Part shown: piece after piece, positions 12,701-27,700 of the stretch
How the letters are laid out: each line of letters begins with the position of its first letter
Position numbering within the stretch: the stretch's first letter is position 1
Assembly (NCBI RefSeq): GCF_910592395.1
Contig: NC_088310.1
Coordinates: 16,005,501-16,069,500, forward strand
Origin: Lineus longissimus
Taxonomy: Eukaryota > Nemertea > Pilidiophora > Heteronemertea > Lineidae
DNA: 64,000 nt
Reading direction: 5' to 3'
Made by a program: the position numbers and the translations under genes
The notes under the pieces: model-generated
Databases searched by the model: none
Seen by the model: only the letters and a program-made list of their open reading frames with translations
What the model was told of the DNA's origin: nothing

Positions 12701-15700
12701 AATTAATTCTAAAACAATTAGATGTACAGTAGAACCTCCCTATTAAGGACAACCTCGGGACTGACAAATACCGTCCTTAATAGAGAGGTGTCCTGATTAG
12801 AGAGGTCAAATTGAATGAAAACAACCTGTTTGGCCCCAAAACTACTGTCCTGATTGGAGAGGGTGGTTCCACACTCATTCAGCGAGACAAATGAGCCAGC
12901 TGCCTGTGCTGTTGAATCAACTGGAATTATCACATTCAACTTGTAAGAACTGACCACTGCTCCAACTTTTAGGACTAATTGAGATGCAATCAGGCTCAGA
13001 TTGCAAGGTTGAATTGAGGGCACCAGTAATCACAGCCACCTCTTAATCCTCCGAGCTAAGCTTCTCCTAGCTTACTTACATGTGTTTGCTCTAGTTCTTT
13101 CTTGTACTTTATTTCATCGAGAGAGTTCATGATAATAGATGGCGTTGTGAGGAAGAAGAGGAGAATCGTCAGGACTAGATTGATGACGATTGCCTTCGTC
13201 CACCACCATAATGGGTCCACAGATAGGTTCTCCCTGCAATATAAGAATGACATCTAATTGAAGAGGAAATGATGCATCAGAATCAAGTATTGATTGAATT
13301 TTCACCACTGACATGACAATTTACATCAACAGCTAATTTCAACTGTTATAGATCGTCTGCCACTTGATACATTAGGCCAGACTTTTTTCATTCCTTGTTT
13401 CGCGGATCCGCCGACGATGAACCGAAAAAAAATTATATTTAGCATTTGTGCGGATCCGCCAATGCTAAAAGACCCATTATTGAAAAAAAAAATTTAATTT
13501 AATCATTATTTCTTCCTCTTGTATTATTATTATTGTCTTGTATTATTAAAGCCATAGTTAATTCTGACTGTCAGAGCCAAGGAAGATAATAATGATAGTG
13601 AGTGCTTATATACCACTTTTCACTGTATAATCTACTGTCTCAAAGTGCTTTACAACCGCAAACATTACCCAGCCTATCCAGAAACTTTTCTGGAGAACCA
13701 AGGGCAGCCCCAATCTGGCACACGCCAGAACATTTCAGGTCAGTTCAGAGGAACAATTGGCACCGACCAGGTAGAGAACCCAGGACCTCCCGATCACAAG
13801 GCCGACACTCAACCCTTGTGCGCTCTCTTATATGATACTATTTACACTGCCTCCTTACCAATAGATATTGTCAGGTGCTGGTGCATATTGGACAGACCAG
13901 TCGTAGACCTGGAGCTCTGAGCTCACGCTAGACACTAGTGGGTTGTTAGCTCCCTTGCATGCAGTACGGAAATCAGTGTAGATCCTCGCAGCCATCTCGT
14001 CATCTTCTGTCGTGACAAATGCTATCCCCAGGGCTTCTTGAAAGGCACGAAATTTCTCTCCTTCACATAAATCCCTTAACCTCTTCTCTTCATCACCATA
14101 GTAGTTGATGGCATCAACCTGGAGTGAAAGAAACCAGAGTTATATTGGGTCTTTTGAACCCTGAGCTGCTTGATATCAGAACTTGTCTGACCAATACGAC
14201 AATTTGCTTCAAAATTTCAGCTCAAAATATAATACAAATTTTTCAAGCCCATAAAACACAGAGATGCTTTACAGTGTTCGATTTTAAGGTTTTATCGCCA
14301 TTTGTCAACCAGCCACCCAGTCCCTAATCCGACGTTGGCCATGTCAACATCAACTTGCCTGCTTCCAATTGCAACCACATGAACTGATGACATATTGTGA
14401 GTGGCGGCCATGTTATTGATTAATTTGCCCACTTCTGCGAAGCTCAGCAATCACCAAATACCAGGAAGTAAATCTGCATGTGCTTTTGGCAAGTTGTCAG
14501 CAGGGCAACCAGCAGTGAAGTTGCCGATCTTAAAGTTGCCACGGACGAGCTCACAATTGGGAAAATCGAACACTGCTTTATATGATGAATGATAATATAT
14601 TCCAATTGCTCAGTCTCTCATGTTAATTCAGAACATGGTCTTTATCTATTCATCTTAAATATATCAAAAACTGACACTTATGGAGAAAACTCCATGATCA
14701 CTAAAGCTATGCCTCCTTGCTATGACCAATCTGAGATTGTCTTTTTTGCCCACTTTTCAAATTCTATATTTCCATTTATGGTTAAGCTGTGAAACCTGAG
14801 CATTTTCCGGTGGCCTCCTGTCACAATTTTCAATTTGAACTCTTGGTCAAGCCACACTAGGCATTTAATCAAGCACTTTTAAAAACTGTTCTAGGAAGGG
14901 ACAGGGATTGATTGATAAAGTGGTAGTGCACCATTTACGATTTCAACTCCGACTTGAACAGAGAGAATTATTATCGTTTTCTCAGGACTTGTCTGATTTA
15001 AATAAGGTGACAAGCCTTTTTAAAGGACCATTGGCATTATCATTGCAGTATGTTTGTTTTTATTCAGGTTTCTGAACATGTTTGATGCTTTTCTAATTTT
15101 GTTTCAGCTCTCAGATAGTAGAAAACGCGTTATTCGTTATTTTCATTTAAGTGTGAGTCCTGGCACGAAAGACCTTTCCCGCCACGTGAGCGCATGCTGA
15201 GATCTGAGATCACGTCACCCCGATATTAAGATGCAATGTCATCTCCATTTGTCGACGCAGTTGCGGGGTTATCAAGCGCCATCAGCATGACGTTGGAAAA
15301 ATCGATATCAGCAACATGACGTCAAGGGGTAGATCCTAGCTGCAGGAAATGCCATACTAATGCATCGTTCCACATGGAAAGATTCGATGCGTGGAGAGCT
15401 ATAAACAAGGGCCAAATCGGAGTCAACATCGGAAAAGTGCGATAATTCAGTCAGATTTTAATTTTTTTCCTTTTTTGAGCAATTTGTTGATAGAAACTAC
15501 TTATGTAGAATAGGAGGTGACTGGGCAGCTGACAGCTGGGTAATATTGCCCTTAACTCTTCCGGTGCCATACTCATTGATCAATTAGGTCAAGAAAAGAA
15601 TGGGAAGCTTGTGTGTGTCAGAGGTCATATTCAAAGTCATAGAGATAGCTTTTAAGACTTAAATAAGAACAGGACTCATAACATCCACCTTATTTATGCC

Positions 15701-18700
15701 CAGGATGTTGGAAAGGTTCTTTTAAAATTCCATTGAATTTTAGATGACAAAACATTCAGCCTCAAAGTTGAAGTCAGAGTTATAAATGGTGTGGAACCTC
15801 TCTCGCAATGAGAAGATGCAGAGCTGCCACGTGTCATACCTGTCGGCACCCACAGCATTCACAGCAGAACAACTGACCGCACGGGTATGGCCGGATCAAT
15901 GGTCTTATACCAGACTTATTGTAGATCATCTCAGAATTTTGCCGTCCTTCTGTTGCAAATTGCCTGTAAGATAAACAAAGAACATCAGCTACATATGTAT
16001 ATCTGCACCCACGTAAACTCAATAAAATGATGTTGTTTCTTACAGTTTACTGTTGGAAACAACTGGCAAACTGGGCGAACTGACGAATTGACACCAAACA
16101 TTTATACTAGACAAATGTTTGGCTGTAACAATATCAAAATTTCCACACCTGGAATTTTGCCCATGATAATTTGCACCTCCAGTCACACCACCCTTCTCAC
16201 GCTGGTTATCTTCCTGAATATCATGACTTCAGGCCACAATCATACCGACTGATAGGACAAAATCATTTAATCCTTGACAACTGATAGAGAGATAAGGAAA
16301 TTCCTTTTACCAACATCTTCTGGAAAGATAGGTTGTGCCACGTTATCAAAGGTCCTTTTCAGCATACTTCTTTAACTCAGTGAAAAATGTATCATTCTCA
16401 GGTATTGCAAACCACTAAATTTTCACCACTGTTTGATTTTGCTAATAACCTAGTTCTCTGAAAAACATTGTTTTTTTATTTCAAAAAAAATATCTGATTT
16501 TTTGTTTGGAAAACTGAGAGAAAAAAATCATCATGTGCAAAAAATAAAAATCATGAAATTTTGTGAAGTTTCTGCAAATTGTGACCCCCCGTCACAGCAA
16601 AACCAGGCGCATGTCGCTCTGAGCTTGGCAGGTTGCGACGGACTGTTTGTTCTTTTTTCTATTGTCTGCCTTTTGTGAAATATGAGCCCATCAATTTCTT
16701 CTATTATCTCCTGGTGTCATTTAGGCTCATCTTCTGTGTGACATGCGCCTGGTTTTGCTGTGACGGGTCACAATTGTGAAAAAATTTAAAACACGAAAAT
16801 ATTTTGCGGTTTGTCATAGAGGTGACAAGGCCAAGGAGCACGGATTGCATGACTTGAATAAAGGAAGGTATACCTTTTCTTATCAAGTTTGACGAGTCGT
16901 GAGATGTTGTAAGCAAACTGAATATCTTGTATAGCCGATTCCGGGTAGGCTTCCCTGAAATTAGACATACAGTGTAAATGATTGCAAATATCAAGTTTCC
17001 TTTGCTAACCTGGGTGAGATGGTTCATCAAACAAGTTATAGATGGTGATTACCCAATACAGATGGTGACAGCAGAGTGAATAATGTACTATATAGTGGGG
17101 TGAAATTGGCCCTGGGGGCGACCCAACTCCCAAAATCTACTCTGGCTAAAACATTGTAAATTATAATAAGTTTAGCCCATTGAGTTACCTTTTGACATAT
17201 TTTCATACAGTGATTAAGTTGAAATAGAAGATTAAGCATGAACATTGTACTGTTCAATCTGTGGGGAGGAAAATGTTTGGGACCATCTCACCCCACTTGG
17301 GGGCAATGTCACCCCATCTTACAGTCCTCCGCCTTTATTACTCTTAATAACTCTATCATTCCACACTTTTAAAAATGCCCTTTTGAGATAATGTAATAAT
17401 TTTTCAATCAAGCGTCAATGTACATGTAGATTAATCTATACTTGATTTCATGTAGATCCTTGTAATCCCCCAAAGACTAATTAAGGGCATTTAAAGTTTT
17501 AAGGCATGACAGAGACATATGTGGCCAATTGCGTGCAGATTTGCCTAAAACTGATAATTGTAAAAGCCAAAACTTTCTATCATGACGATGATGACTTCCA
17601 AACTAGCTGTCCTTACAGTAAAATGTACTTACCGCAAATGCTGTTGGATGATATTCTTAAAACACTTGTCCACTGGTATGTGTGACACCATCAATGTCCT
17701 TGTTGCCTGAAATTGTATGTCAATATGGAAACAGAGGCCAGGGCAGAACTTATGGAGAACACAGTTTAAAACAAGAAATGTCCAATGCAGCTGAATATTA
17801 GCAATTCGGGTGATCTGATGGCTTTCCAACAAATGTCTGTCATGTTGCCGATAGCTATCATCAAGAAATTATAAAGTCATCATCGATATCTGGCTATCAT
17901 GAACTTGCTGTTTAGAACACTGGGAAGTCAATCATGGATCAACCGCATAATCTATCATTATTCATCACGTCTTCTGGCATACTCATAATACTACAAAGGA
18001 ACAATTACATGTAGAATCAATGTTCAACTGCAATTTCTTTCAGAAAACAGTGTTTTATCAGCACCTCATCTCACAATGCATAAGAATTCAATCATTTGTT
18101 TGCCAGTGTCAGCCCAAAAACTGACCGAAATAATTCAATTCAACATTCACTCAAGAACATGATGGGAGTGACATTTGGGACACACGACCACTATGGTCAT
18201 CAACCACATTTCAAGTTAAATACAATGATCATCAGAGTCACTTGCTATTCAGCACAGTCAGCAGATTACAAAGGCAGAAAGCAGGTTGCAGCTACACATC
18301 TGTCATCACTGCCTGTGGCAAACACTATGCCATTCACTGCTATTCCTCTTATCACCCGAGAAAGCAATCACTTAGACCCGAGTCATACCACAGAAAATGT
18401 TGGGTCATCAGATATATTGTGATTTTTTCACTGTTTTCTACTCACCTGATCATCATCCTCATACTGAAGGTTGACAGAGAAGTGACGCATCATGTAGACA
18501 GCAATGATCAGGAACACCACAGCAAACACACCATGTACCCAAAGGGTGGCAGATCTGAAACATAACAATGTATGTAATCAGGAACAGGAGGACAGGAACA
18601 CTGTGAACCTAAAGGGTGGCAGCTCTGAAACATAGCAATGTACCTGCCTAAGAACAGCTGGACAGGAATGGTATCTACCAAAAGGGTGACAGATCTGACA

Positions 18701-21700
18701 GGACAAGAGAAACGCCATGTACCAATAGGGTGGCAGGTCTGAAATAAAAGCAAAGTTGGTGATCAAGAACAGGATGGCTGTTACAAAAAAGTCAGTGATC
18801 AAGAACAGACGACAGAAACACCATATACCAATAGGGTGGTAGATCTGAAACATAGCAATGTTGGTGATCAAGAACAGGATGGCTTAAGGAATTGATACAG
18901 AACTGGAGATGTTGGTTGTCCACTAAAACCATGAGGTTGGAGCTAAAATGTGGCCAAAACCAAGGCGTTGGCGAACATTTTAGCTCCACCCAAGCGGTTT
19001 TGGTGAGACAATCAATACCGGCAGTGAGGTATCAGTTTCTATTCTGAAACATTTCAAATTAGATAATTTATAATGTGGTTTTAAATGCTTTTAGACTGCT
19101 TCCATATTTTGCACCAACCCAAGCAGATTTGGTTGCCTAACCACTGAATTCAAAATGAGGCATTGTAGGTGCATAATACATTTAGACTGTAAACTGTGTT
19201 TCATTACAAATCGAGATGTTTTAGAATAAATCACCATGTACCCTCAGGATTGCAGATCTGAAACATAACAAAGTTGGTGATCAGGAACAGGATGGCTGAG
19301 AAGTGTTCAAGAACAAGATGACAGAAACACTATGTACTAATAGGGTGGCAGATCTGAATGAAGTGATTAAGAACAGGATGGCTGAAACAAAGCAAAGGCA
19401 CTGTTCAAGAACAGGACAACAGAAACACCATGTACCACTAGGGTGGCAGATCTGAAATAAAAGCAAAGGCACTGTTCAAGAACAGGACAACAGAAACACC
19501 ATGTACCAATAGGGTGGCAAATCTGAAATAAAAGCAAAGGCACTGATCAAGAACAGGACAACAGAAACACCATGTACCAATAGGGTGACAAATCTGAAAT
19601 AAAAGCAAAGGCACTGTTCAAAAACAGGATGATAGAAACACCATGTACCAATAGGGTGGCAGATCTGAAATAAGCAAAGTTGGTGATCAAGAACAGGATG
19701 GCAGGAATGTCATGTACATGTACAGTCCTACCAGAAAGTAAATGTCCACCATTTAAAAAAATATCACTGAGATAAAATAAGATATTTGAATGCGGTTTTC
19801 AGCAGAGTATGGTATATTTAGTTGGTCATATATCTGTTGTTTTTGGATGCACCTAATTCCATCTCTTCATTATGTAACAAACATTTCAAAAAGGTCCAAA
19901 AATCACTTTTTTTATTTCATGTGTAATTTCCAGATGGATGCATTGTTCCTTTAAGATATTCAAATTGTGCTTTTGATTTGACAGACAGCTAACTGCCTTC
20001 AGCGAGTGCCAAAAATATGTTTTTTTCAAGCTTTTCATTGCGCACTTTTTATCTGCGAATGTTAAGTTTAAAAGAAATATAAAGGTTGCAGAAACTCTGT
20101 TGAACATATGCATACTCACCCTGTATCGATATTGCTCATGGTCGTGTGACCAAACGCTTGAGTGTTGCCCTCTGAAAAGACAAAAGAAAAAGCTGCCAGA
20201 TCCACATTTTTTAGATATTTTCATTCACAAGTGAATCAAGTGGATTCTAATGGTACCAGCTAGAACACAATCCAGTAGCACACAATCTAACACAGACATG
20301 CAGAGAAAGGAAGCATGGTACTCCACTTCAAATGTAGCCTTAACCGCTTGCCTCCCTAGAGGGGACAGTATATTGTCCTTATATTTTGTCACGCGTATAC
20401 CTTGAAGGGACGATATATCGTCCCTATACTAATATATTAGTATAGAGCTTGCGGTACACGTTAGACACTATTGTACGGTGTATTCGTGGCCCTGGTGATC
20501 AGTAGAAGACTTTATTTAGTTTTGTTCATAGTTTGCAGAGGGTGCTGCAGTTTGATTGGCGCTTGTGCAGCGTCACAGTACAAGAACTGATTAGCATATA
20601 AATTAATATTATGTTGTATTATTCGATCAATCAGTAATAGACAATAGCAAAAGGTTATCAATCAAGTTACGTTGATCATTTACAGGTTGTAACTGCATCA
20701 ATTACAGTTCCATATACTTGTTCAAATCAGAAAAATCTATCTATTAGAGCAAAATCAATCAATGAATATAAATTTTTATTGATGACTGATTACCTCTTAC
20801 CCAATCGATACCCAGAAACAATGCCAATTGATAGCCAAGGTAATCAGTTTTACAAAAATGTATGGTTTTATTAATCAAGGATGCATAATGAAGGAGCAAC
20901 AATATTTTAAAGTAATTTTATGTTATTTTGCATAAAACTGGTAAAAAATCTCGGTACATAGTGTTACATTGGCCTCGGGGGCCAAAGGGTTAAGGTGGTA
21001 ACAAACCTGTGCACTGCATCAGGGTTTTGTGTTGTTAATACAACCGCCATACTTGTGACGTAATATGGAAGCCAGCCAACAACGGGCAATTTAACAACGA
21101 GTGTGGAACCTCAATATGCATTAAACTTAAATGCACTAATTAATTGGGCTTTAAAACGCCGCCGTGACCATATGCAGCAGGATTCAGCAGACCCATCTGG
21201 GCCAAAAGTATCTGTACATGTTTAATAAATGATTTGATTGACTTTGAAGAGGTCAAGAAGAAACTTTGATGAAGCAACACCCACCACCACATAATTCTTC
21301 ATATCTTTACAATAGTGTGGTCAATGAAACTCATTTACCAAGTAAAAGTGAGTACGTTTGATTTGTTATAAAACTTTTATCGTCACACACAGCGATAGAT
21401 TGTATGACCACTTTGTACTCTGGTAATAAGGCAACGTTGGTTTTGTAACAGCATAAACTAGTATCAATGGGAATTTATTCAAACTTATCGGCCTAACTGA
21501 ATAAACTCCTTAGATAGCAGCCCTGGGCCCGGTAGTTCAAAAGCACAAAAGTCACGTTAACCCTAATGGTTATGTTAAGTAGTCATAAGGACGTTATCTC
21601 TTTCAGTTAATCCTATTGAAATTTTCAATAGGATTAAGATTTAACGTTTTCGTTGAGGCTGTGGAGTTCATTTTGTGATCAGTTGTTGGTTCAAGTGTTT

Positions 21701-24700
21701 ATTTATAGATAATTTTGAACAGAATTTAAAATATGAACAAATAACCCATATATATAGGTGATATCAGAAATACACTCTATGCGTTTGTTTTATCTTTGGT
21801 ATTACTGATATCACCTAGATTTATTCGGTATTACCTAAATTGTAAAAAATTTGGATTCGTTTAGCTTTGCAAACAAGACATCCTTAGAGAGATTTGCCAT
21901 GTTTTCTCATGTACGTGTCTTACCTCTCACGGCTCTGCTTTTAGAGACAATTCTAATCTTGTAAAGAGCAAACTACTTTAGAAGGTCAAAAGATGATCTG
22001 ATGTTCATCGCCAAGCATGTAATCATGTGCAGTACCTGTGATAGAGGCAATGATGTGATTTTGTATTTCCTTTTTGTTTAAAGAAATTTAATTAACTCAT
22101 AGATTTTGATGAAGGGTGTAAAGATGTAGGAAGAATATTTTGGATCTAACTGCCTATAAAGCTTAATAATAAGATAAAGCATTTAATATTCAGAGACTGG
22201 CATATACCCCCTGGTATATCTGCCGCTCGACGTTCTGCAAAATTAAAACATTCAAATGAATCAAATTAAAGGAAAATATGCAAGAAACTACTGACTTAAA
22301 CCTTACAAAATAGTCAAGAAGATGGGGTTTTTCATCTAAATTGTTAAAAATGAGTATTGCTACACCTAATGTGAATTCACTGGCAGCTCTGCAGGATAGA
22401 CCAGAGTAAGAGTGTCAGATGATAACCTCGACCACAGTTGATAACAGACTAATGAAATGACCAGGGCCATTGTGCTCACCTTCCTCACGGACAGTTTATT
22501 ACATATGATTAAAAAAAATTACCAATCGTGAAGCCCTTAGTTTTTCAATTTAGCCACCTGGTGGCCAAATGAGGAATCAAACCGGACCTAAGTTTCATAA
22601 CATAGGGCTATATATGTACCAAGTTTCAAGTCGATAGCTCCAGTAAAATACCAAACATGCCACCATCAGCCAATTTACACTATTTGTCATGTATTGTCAC
22701 TACATGCACCTATGACACAATTTGGTGATGATTGAGCCCTCAGTTACGGAGATATGGCAATTTTATACATATGTACAAAGTTTCAAGTCAATAGCTCCAG
22801 TAGTTACAAAACATGCTATCACATTGGCCAATTTACGCTATTTGACCTGTGTGACCTTGAAAAGTAGGTCAAATCAAAAACCTTTGTGATATGTCATGTA
22901 TCGTCAATACATGCAAAACTTGAATCTTGGAGTGCCTCATTGTTGTGCCATAGCTCTGTTGGCCAATATGACAGTGTGTGATATCGTCACAGCATCAGGA
23001 TACTAACCAGGCATTCGCGGAGCCCGATCATCATTTATGATGGCGCCACCATCACTTGTAAAGGCAAATTTTTTTAGTGTTGATTTTTGTTTGTTTTTTA
23101 CTTATCATTTCATCACACGTTGTATTTCAGTTCTAAACTTCATATTATGCTCAGAAATATGTCTCCTATAGTCCATTCGTAAATGATATGTCTACATTTT
23201 TTGATGCTCTGATGGGTGACCTATAGATCCATGCACTTGATTGGGAACAACGTTTACATAACCTAGTGTTGGCCGTCATCACGTCCCCATGCATTTCTGC
23301 ATATCGTGATGTGATGCGACGTCTTCGTTAACGTTTTTCCCAATCAAGTGCATGGATCTATAGTGGTCCGATTTCATTGAAGTATGGTTTTTGTGTGTCT
23401 TCGCCTCAAAAACAAACAGGAACTTTTCATTGTAGTACCCATGGTAACGAAATAATTTTTTGTATGCATTTGTTTTGATTGATGTAGTGCATTGAATTCA
23501 GAAATTTTCCGCTCTGCACAGTTTATTTCTCAACCAATCTGGATGAAATGTTCAGGTTCAAATAAATAGGTATGAAAAATTGGCAGTTTACGGTAATGTG
23601 CATCTCACCGAAACTAAACTTAGGTGGGACTGCTGTGGATGTATTGTTGATGCTGATGACTTGTTTGAGGTATTATAAAATTTCAATTTAGTTTTATTCA
23701 GCCAAGAACATGTCCTTTGCAATTGTTTCTAGTGATTTTTATTGCTAATTTTAGGATGTTACATTGGCAGATACATCTATTTGGTGATAATTTAACAACG
23801 TGTATGTTTGTAACCGATGAATATAAAGGCAGCAATGCCATTGCTTGCATATCCCTAGCGCCATCAGTAATATCTGCATGTTGTGAGAAAGGTGAGAAAG
23901 ACACAGTATCATTGAGCAGAACTTTTATCTTGTTTCACGAGAGTTGGAAGTACCTAAAAACATTTATTACACCTATAAGGAACGCTTTCAAAATCCATCT
24001 GGCATTCATCTTTTCACTTGCAGGGGAATTAAGATAAGCACAACATCCCCAGACCGAGGAAGAATTCTTGCAAAAAACCCAAAGATCTTTACCTGTGTAT
24101 AAATTGTAATATTTTACGAATAAGTAAATCAACAACACAGAGCAAATTCTTGTTTTTATGATTTTTCATCATAGAGTCTATTACTGAAAGACTGCCGTCT
24201 ACAATTATGGTAATAATGGATCATTATCTATTGCAGTGGCTGTCTCCCCTCCAGGACAATAAGACAAATGCGATATGAGGCCAAATATAGAAGTAATTCA
24301 ACATTCCCACATCAAATATGCAGCCAATCTGGCATCAGATTGACATGAGGCAGCAGACGTCAGGCGAATGTTGTGCGGATATCCAACTCATGACCATGGA
24401 ATTACATCATCCTGACATCATATATGTCATAGAGCAAGTGTCGGGCTGACATCGTGCAAGCATGATGTCAGGGGAATGATGTAGTACTAACATGACTAAT
24501 GCATTGCACTGCATGCACTACCAGGACTCCCCTGCATGGCAAATAGGTTTACATTACAAATGAACAATTACCCCCCTGAAATAACTTCTCCCAACCCTTT
24601 CCCGGCAACCTGTGCATGATTTAAACAAATTTGCCACAATGCAGAACCCTATTCATCCATTTCAGATTAATACATCCCACTAGAGAGTTCTTAATACCAT

Positions 24701-27700
24701 GGAAATTTTATTTCTTTAGTTTACAAAGAAGTTGAAAGTCTCTAACCCTAAGAATGGTCTTAACATGTTAAGGTAAAAAAAATACAACAAGAAAACACGT
24801 TTTCAGGTTATTACCCTAGATCGCTATCACTGCAGCCATTGTGGGTAAACATGCAAATGTGTGTTTCCACAGAAATATCATTGACTTTATAACCCAGTAC
24901 AGTTGCTTGGACTTACCGAGATCACCTTGAAAGTTGACAGGCAGTACAACACAGATGGAGAACAAACATATGATGGCAGTGAAGAGGATGAGATATCGTT
25001 GGAAGGACAGATACTGCACTGCATCTTTCCCACTCTTCCGCTGGATGTGCTCATCTCTGAAAAAGAAGACACTTCAAGATAGCATCGCATCTTGTCATAC
25101 CTCAAGGTCATTATGTCAAGACTGATGACATTGAGGACAATGCCATTATATCCATACTTTTACTTGAGAACAACGTTTACATAAATTTTGCCTCTCTTTG
25201 GCTCATTTTGTCGCATCAATTAATGAAGCATACCGTTTGAAAGATCATAATGGTTGTGATGTTTTTCTGATGCCCAAAAGTACTATACAATAGCAGCCTC
25301 CAAATGTTCTCCAAAAACATGTGGAATCCGGTACCACATTTTAACTGGGGTTCTAACCTCAATCTGTATGCTGCAACATACGAAATGCACTGTCGGCTGT
25401 TGATACATCAAAACATCGCAACTGCAGTATTTTGACAAATTTAACAGCCTTCACCCCAAACAAACTCATTTTATGTATGCCGCATCATGTTTTTTCATCA
25501 GAAATAAACTTCTAAGTGGGAAATACTGAATGTACTTTTTCAAAATGACACATCAGAAAATAATACAGAAATGGTACTTTCCAGTGGTGAATAAGAATGA
25601 GCCCCTCCTTGTAAACAATATTCCTAATCAGTGAATAGATCTATAGTCATCTGTTTTAACGGGAAGTTGCGAGATTCGACAAGAACAACATCAGTGAAGA
25701 AGCAGCCATTAAGGACAATGGTGAAACTGTAGACAATCTCAGTTAATCTGAATCCAGTGACAGATTGAAATTTAAAATGTTACAGACAACTGCCATGATG
25801 ACTGCACTGAAAAAGCAAACAGCAGGATTGCCTGGTTGTTGACATGTGATGAGTTACTACACTTACTTGATTCTGAAGAAGGCCGGAATCCAGGAACAGA
25901 ACCCCTGCATTGTAAAGGAAAGTAAATAATTTCAGATTGTACTCATTCATGGTCATGAGTGATAATCTATCTATTTCAACACAAGAAACATAAATAAATA
26001 TAAGAATTGTTAAATACATTTTCACATTTTCTATGGTTGATATTTCAATATATCTCCCAAAAAGTCTCAAAATTAATTAGTTCATAAACCAGTTCTTTTT
26101 TGAAAGTGTACAATTCACGATACAAAATTATGTTTTTTCTTGATATTATGAGATACTTGATATTTTTATGATACTTTCAGGATATATGTGAAATCAAAAT
26201 TTCAGATAGGATCGCTGAATCAACATGTATACAGCAACAGATGATATGTTTCTGAGCAAGAAATTCATTTCATTAGAAGAACCTGTTATCGCTTAACCCT
26301 TTCACTGTGGAGGCCATTTTCTGATACTGGTGATGAACAGTTGAGCCTTGTATCGGAATGGTCGAAACTATTCAATAATGTTGCCATCTATACTATTAGG
26401 ATGAAACTACCCAGAGTGCGATTGGCGTGTTTAGAGAGGGTGCAACCACGTGCTGGTAAACTTATATTTTAAATGTTTTAGATGGGCATGATGTGCTATG
26501 CACGTCATCCCGCACGATATGGAACCATGCATATGACGTACTATGCACGTCACCCACAGCGAAAGGGTTAAAAAGTTATTGTCCATTTTGTAAATGTTAC
26601 TCAATTTCTGCTGAAGAGGCCTTCTACCTTCTCTTTAAAGTCCTTACAGATCCAAAGAATTACACTGCCTAAACAATACTATTATGTGCTGGCCTGCATG
26701 CCATAACAGCTAAAAGCTGAAAAAATGCCAAAGTGCATGAATTGAAAGTGCCCAACTGGTAATTTGTTCAGTTCCTTACAGTAACGTCACTTCAGAAAAA
26801 TTAAAAATCATAAGTGAGCAAGTCAAATAAAGTAGAGTTAACAACTTCTATTGAATAATCACCCCAAAGGAGTCAGTTGGCTAATCCATTGATCAAATTT
26901 TTCAAATTTTTCAAATGAAAATAAAGGGGCATTTTTCCTAACTGCGCATGTGCAACGGGAAGTCATGTGAAAATGCAGTTTGCAACATACCGTTCACAGT
27001 CATGGTAAAAATAGCCAAAACAGAATTTATTGACCTACCTTGTCCTGTAGACGTATATTCGTATCAAGAGATTCTTGTGATCCAACCCCGGCGTTTGGAC
27101 CTTGACCATCATGCTCTCCATAGAATAATGCTGTCCATCTGCAATGGTAAGAATAAGACACAACGTCACTATCAAGGTGAGATAAGCTGGCCACGTTTTG
27201 AGAAGGTGTCTTAGAAATATGCCGATTTGTTATGATATTCATTCATATTTTTAACATGTCTTTTCATTTTCCAACCTTAAAGTAAAGTGCAATTGTAGCG
27301 TAAATGCAGAAAATAGAATGATACTTTGGGTGAGATTCAATTGTCTTGAATAGAAAAGTTTCCAAGAAATGTCAATTTTGTTAGTGGGACGTTCGTTTTG
27401 ACACCTAGAAAAACCGTATTGTAAGTGTCCAACGGACCCAATATCTTGACTTATTCCTCTCACTCACTACACAACATGAGCAGTGATAATAGCCATTTAA
27501 AATTGAAGGAGTTGCCATGGCTGCCACGATAAAAACACTTCCAAGGAATAGAACACAAGAGATCAATTTAATGTAAATCATGGTTGTCAACGTACACCAT
27601 CAACCGGGTGTGTAAGGGATGGTCTATAACCGTACTGAGAAGAAAATTGAAGTGAAAATCTTTTCTATGAATGTTGCGCGATCTACTCGCTATCACGGTT

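Noticed and set aside
13602-13920. Two overlapping plus-strand ORFs of 77 and 91 codons
   Set aside because: They run through a dispersed repeat and into TMEM63 exon 11 in antisense.
23717-24037. 106-codon plus-strand frame in intron 5
   Set aside because: Overlaps antisense frames of similar length, no motif and no splice-supported partner.
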